Assembly (NCBI GenBank): GCA_963643035.1
Contig: CAVIKO010000076.1
Span: forward strand, 1-8,637
Source of the DNA: UMGS1696 sp963643035
Lineage (GTDB): Bacteria; Bacillota; Clostridia; Oscillospirales; CAG-272
DNA: 8,637 bases
Direction: 5' to 3'
In this document: piece after piece, positions 6,097 to 8,637 of the stretch
How positions within the stretch are numbered: the first letter of the stretch is position 1
How the letters are laid out: every line of letters starts with the position of its first letter
Made by a program: the position numbers and the translations under genes
The notes under the pieces: model-generated
Told to the model about the DNA's origin: nothing
The model's database searches: none
Seen by the model: only the letters and a program-made list of their open reading frames with translations

Positions 6097-6867
6097 TCAA
6101 TTCGCTTCCTTCTTATGATTTTCAAGATAATTGTGAACCACGTTCTGGATTTCGGCAAGCAGGGAAACATCTGTCACGCCCTCCGGTACATAGGCGTTCC
6201 CACGAATGTCACCGCCCAACAGTGTTTCAAACCAGACAGCACTGTTCAAATATCTGCCATAGGGGATGCTCAGGTGGAATCCGTCGCGGTTGAGGGACAG
6301 TCCGCCATGGGCGTAATCATATCGTGCCACGTGTTCCCGGAAATATTGAACTACATCTCCGGTCGGGATGATTGCCGCCTCCACCCGTTTCGCGTAATCA
6401 TAATACGCGTCGCGCAGGCACTCGTACATATACCGCTGATCGGAATGATAGTCAGGGAAGGCTCCGTGCGTGCTGTCTATTTCATATGCCCACGTTTCCT
6501 GCAGATACAGTTTTGCGGTCGGCTGTGCATCGCGAATCCATCCGACAAGTTCCGGCAGCAGCGCATAAGTGTCCGGATTTCCGGAATTATAGCTTGCCTG
6601 CTGTGTGGTAACAACGTCATACACCCCGTTTGTAAGCATTTCATTGATGGACACCATGCGACCGGTCGTTTTGCCGTTTGTTTCCAGGCTGTACGTTTCT
6701 GCCTTTTCCAGATAGTTGCGGTAGTGTGCCTCAATCGGACAACCGCCGATATAAAGATTGTTCGCCTCCCAATCGATACCGGCAGCGCGTGCAATTTGAT
6801 GGACGTAGGCAAGCGCGTCCTGTGAGAAGCTGTTGCCGATGGTCAAGGTGCGGAAGGTCTTTTTCAT
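6097..6867 (-). CDS. DUF4886 domain protein, SGNH-hydrolase-like
   Basis: The protein looks like an SGNH/GDSL-type hydrolase of the DUF4886 family, which is mostly uncharacterised and often found near carbohydrate genes. The N-terminal IGNSFSQDA (10-18) gives the likely nucleophile Ser13. GGCPIEAH (41-48) resembles block II, TTQQAS (87-92) resembles the family's QQAS block in place of the usual GxND, and DGFHLS (195-200) supplies the Asp and His of the triad. The length, 256 residues, suits a single domain. There is no signal peptide or membrane segment, so it should act in the cytoplasm, probably on an imported ester-bearing sugar; that role is inferred from context only. It lies 37 bp after the binding-protein gene and 3 bp before the aldolase gene. 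The start at 6867 is required by the catalytic block at residue 10, although AAAGGAG (6886-6880) is 12 nt away, longer than usual. Confidence 0.88.
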   Translation of the reverse strand: MKKTFRTLTIGNSFSQDALAYVHQIARAAGIDWEANNLYIGGCPIEAHYRNYLEKAETYSLETNGKTTGRMVSINEMLTNGVYDVVTTQQASYNSGNPDTYALLPELVGWIRDAQPTAKLYLQETWAYEIDSTHGAFPDYHSDQRYMYECLRDAYYDYAKRVEAAIIPTGDVVQYFREHVARYDYAHGGLSLNRDGFHLSIPYGRYLNSAVWFETLLGGDIRGNAYVPEGVTDVSLLAEIQNVVHNYLENHKKEAN

Positions 6868-6879
6868 ATTGTGTTTTTA

Positions 6880-6886
6880 CTCCTTT
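6880..6886 (-). promoter_or_regulatory. Distant ribosome binding site of the DUF4886 gene
   Basis: AAAGGAG on the minus strand is a strong Shine-Dalgarno match but is separated from the ATG by 12 nt, against the usual 5-9. No alternative start lies closer. The spacing may lower expression of the enzyme relative to the binding protein. Confidence 0.6.
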
Positions 6887-6904
6887 GATGGTTGATACTG
6901 GGTA

Positions 6905-8449
6905 CTATTCTTCCGTGTAGATCCGCACAAGTTCGGCTAACTTTTCCTGTGCACCGGATAGCTTGTTTGCAAAAGAGGACGCGATTACATCGGTTCCCTT
7001 GGTGATAGAGTCCGCAACGGGGCCAAATGTAATGTTGTTGAGATAGGAATCATTAGCGAAGCCGAGCTCATACGCAATCTCAAACGGCGCCGTAATGCCT
7101 GCCGATACGATGTCCAGCATTTCAGCGGTGGAGGAATCCTGTGCGTATTTCGATTTCAGCGCGGTTTCGTAATAGAGATTGACAAGATTTTCAGAAGCAT
7201 CGATGGACAGAACCTGCACCACGGCACTGACTGCACCCGCAGCTTCTCCGGCGGAGGTGATCGGAATCGCGCCCATCTCTGCGGTATCATGGATGAGTGT
7301 GCGGTAATGGTCCTGTGTTTCGTCGAGCAGCGGGTAGGGAACTATGCCCATACCGTCAAAGTCGCGGATAGAGGACTGCTCCATATCGCCAACCTTCTGG
7401 AACATCGTAAACAGTGCCTGTCCATCCACGAATTTCTGCAAGCTCAATGCAACGCTTGTGTCCTTGTAGATTCCGGTGGATTGGTCAAGCCGGATGAGCA
7501 GTTCCGCTGCCTTGCTGACCCGTTCCAGATTGGATTCGGAGATGTACGGGATATTCTTGTCGTCAAAATCAACCACATGTGCGTCGGTGCTGTAGTAGAT
7601 GGCGTAATACGGCATAGACCATCCTTTACTATGTGCGGACAGACCATAACGATCCTCCTCACTAGCCTTGCCGTCACCGTTGAGATCCTGATATGCGTCC
7701 TCCACTAACGTATCGAGCATATCGAGCGTCCATTTGTTTTCCTTAACAATCTCGTACAGACCGTTTTCATCGCCGTAGAGATCGCCGTAGATATTCTTGT
7801 TCATGTATAACACATGAGCGGCGCGGAGGGTATCGATAAAGTACGGTCCGGTCATGATAAATTGTTTGTTTCCGATGGAAAGACCTTGGATATAGTCATA
7901 GTAATACGCGCCGCCTGCGAAATCAAATCGATAATCGGAAAACTGTGTAGGATCGTTCAAATTGAGCAAATAACCCTTGATTCCGCAATGCAGAAGCCCA
8001 AGCTGGTCGTTCACGTAATAATCAATAGAGGCATCGCCGGACATTACAAGATTCTCAATATATGGCTGCACATCTTCATAGTTGAGATCAAGCGGTTGGT
8101 GATCGAGCTTACAATGAAGCATTTCCTCCACCATGATATTCCGTGTGTATACGCTGTCTGCCACACTTTCTCCGGTCATTTCCTCAGGACCGGCAATGTA
8201 TGGATAGGAGGACGGCATACCGCCGCCGTTTTCAGAAATGTTGGAGCTTACGGAAATGTGGATCGTCCGTCCGTCGAGATCGATATCCCGATACGCTGCA
8301 AATGGATCCGCTGCCGTTTCCTCTTCGATAACGGCTTGTTCTGGATTGTCTGCAGAGGATTCCGGATTTTCATTATTCGTACCGGTGCCACAGCTGTTCA
8401 TAGAAAGAAGCATGGCGGCAAGCAGCAGAATTGTGGTGATGCGTTTCAT
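6905..8449 (-). CDS. ABC transporter extracellular solute-binding lipoprotein
   Basis: The N-terminus has KR, a hydrophobic segment (5-17) and a lipobox-like MNSC with Cys20, followed by a Ser/Asn/Glu-rich linker (21-50). It should therefore be exported and anchored as a lipoprotein. The mature part, about 460 residues, has the style of large clostridial family 1-type sugar-binding proteins. DLNGDGKASEEDRYGL (255-270) is an EF-hand-like calcium loop common in this group. KNKWTLDMLD-like sequence just before it (237-246) is also typical. A lipobox with Met at -3 and Asn at -2 is atypical. The start is fixed by GGAGGG five nt upstream. It is first in a three-gene operon, with a promoter about 40 bp upstream. 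No transporter permease or ATPase partner is in the operon, so it either serves permeases outside the window or acts as an orphan binding protein. A carbohydrate ligand is inferred from family and neighbours. Confidence 0.9.
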   Translation of the reverse strand: MKRITTILLLAAMLLSMNSCGTGTNNENPESSADNPEQAVIEEETAADPFAAYRDIDLDGRTIHISVSSNISENGGGMPSSYPYIAGPEEMTGESVADSVYTRNIMVEEMLHCKLDHQPLDLNYEDVQPYIENLVMSGDASIDYYVNDQLGLLHCGIKGYLLNLNDPTQFSDYRFDFAGGAYYYDYIQGLSIGNKQFIMTGPYFIDTLRAAHVLYMNKNIYGDLYGDENGLYEIVKENKWTLDMLDTLVEDAYQDLNGDGKASEEDRYGLSAHSKGWSMPYYAIYYSTDAHVVDFDDKNIPYISESNLERVSKAAELLIRLDQSTGIYKDTSVALSLQKFVDGQALFTMFQKVGDMEQSSIRDFDGMGIVPYPLLDETQDHYRTLIHDTAEMGAIPITSAGEAAGAVSAVVQVLSIDASENLVNLYYETALKSKYAQDSSTAEMLDIVSAGITAPFEIAYELGFANDSYLNNITFGPVADSITKGTDVIASSFANKLSGAQEKLAELVRIYTEE

Positions 8450-8492
8450 TTATACCCTCCCAATAATATGGATTACAGAATTGCTTGCTTGT

Positions 8493-8521
8493 ATTATACC
8501 ACGGAGGTGTCAAAAAGTAAA
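8493..8521 (-). promoter_or_regulatory. Extended -10 promoter of the binding-protein operon
   Basis: The minus strand reads TATAAT at 8498-8493 preceded by TGG, an extended -10. TTTACT (8521-8516) lies 17 bp upstream and matches the -35 consensus at four of six positions. Start is expected near 8486, giving a leader of about 37 nt. A TTGACA also sits 9 bp before the -10 but is too close to pair with it. Confidence 0.75.
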
Positions 8522-8555
8522 TGGCCTGCTTGGATATTTTTCCATAAAATTACGG

Positions 8556-8583
8556 AATAACTAATAACGTAAAAATAGTTATT
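8556..8583. promoter_or_regulatory. Dyad upstream of the binding-protein promoter
   Basis: AATAACTA (8556-8563) and TAGTTATT (8576-8583) form an 8-bp inverted repeat with a 12-bp spacer, about 35 bp upstream of the -35. The position suits an activator site, as for AraC-type regulators of sugar operons. It is AT-rich, so chance is possible. Confidence 0.35.
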
Positions 8584-8590
8584 GTCGTGA

Positions 8591-8637
8591 AAAAAGTAGA
8601 CAACGCTTGAAAAATTCGTTGTCTTTCAAGCGTTGTC
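8591..8637 (-). terminator. Edge hairpin, probable terminator of the next gene
   Basis: A perfect 14-bp stem (8599-8612 with 8624-8637, arm GACAACGCTTGAAA) encloses an 11-nt loop and reaches the window edge. On the minus strand it is followed by TACTTTTTT, as expected for an intrinsic terminator of a minus-strand gene to the right. The loop holds another CGTTGTC (8617-8623), identical to the outer end of the right arm. Confidence 0.7.

Noticed and set aside
5641..6825. 394-codon plus-strand open frame
   Set aside because: It lies opposite two well-supported genes (the FSA-type aldolase and DUF4886), crosses their junction and shows no recognisable domain; it is a shadow of their codon use.
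8509..8514. TTGACA on the minus strand as -35 for the binding-protein promoter
   Set aside because: It is only about 9 bp from the TATAAT; TTTACT at the correct 17 bp spacing is the better partner.
7814..8560. 248-codon plus-strand open frame
   Set aside because: It is antisense to the binding-protein gene and runs through that operon's promoter.

Overview
The window looks like chromosome from a low-to-moderate GC Bacillota, most likely a gut-type Clostridia (Oscillospirales or a relative). The basis is sigma-A-type promoters, GGAGG-type Shine-Dalgarno sites, a lipoprotein binding protein with an EF-hand-like loop and a MacB/LolD-style ATPase with an FtsX permease. No rRNA, tRNA, CRISPR array, transposase or phage gene is visible, so the taxonomy is an inference from gene style only.

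Layout. Positions 1-262 hold no gene I can defend: there is a short terminator-like hairpin near the left edge and a weak, possibly frameshifted reading frame on the minus strand. From 263 to 3562 the minus strand carries a two-gene ABC exporter-type unit. A 767-residue FtsX-family permease is transcribed first, then a 239-residue ATPase, closed by a hairpin just after the ATPase stop codon. The 239 bp between these two genes contains a perfect 14-bp palindrome inside an 86-bp segment bounded by 9-bp direct repeats, and a 39-codon frame coupled to the permease stop by an ATGA overlap. From 3563 to 4019 lies a divergent control region. It has an extended -10 and a leader of about 180 nt for the permease, and a consensus TTGACA-17-TATAAT promoter for the plus-strand gene.

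The plus-strand gene (4020-5321) encodes an AI-2E-family multi-pass membrane protein. It ends in a strong hairpin that can serve both converging transcripts. From 8449 down to 5416 the minus strand carries a compact three-gene operon: a lipoprotein solute-binding protein, a DUF4886 SGNH-like hydrolase without signal peptide, and a fructose-6-phosphate aldolase-type (FSA/TalC) enzyme. The last two genes are 3 bp apart. The operon has its own extended -10 promoter, with a dyad upstream, and is insulated by a hairpin at the right edge that probably ends a further minus-strand gene.

How the parts may work together. The FtsX permease and ATPase should form one complex that couples ATP hydrolysis to conformational change across the membrane; the substrate cannot be read from the sequence. 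The right-hand operon reads as a small carbohydrate unit: an extracellular binding protein captures a sugar-like ligand, a cytoplasmic SGNH-type enzyme may remove an ester group, and an FSA-type aldolase handles a sugar phosphate or related ketol. No permease partner for the binding protein lies in the window. The most unusual items are the repeat-bounded palindromic insert between permease and ATPase, the structured permease leader, and the binding protein/DUF4886/FSA combination.
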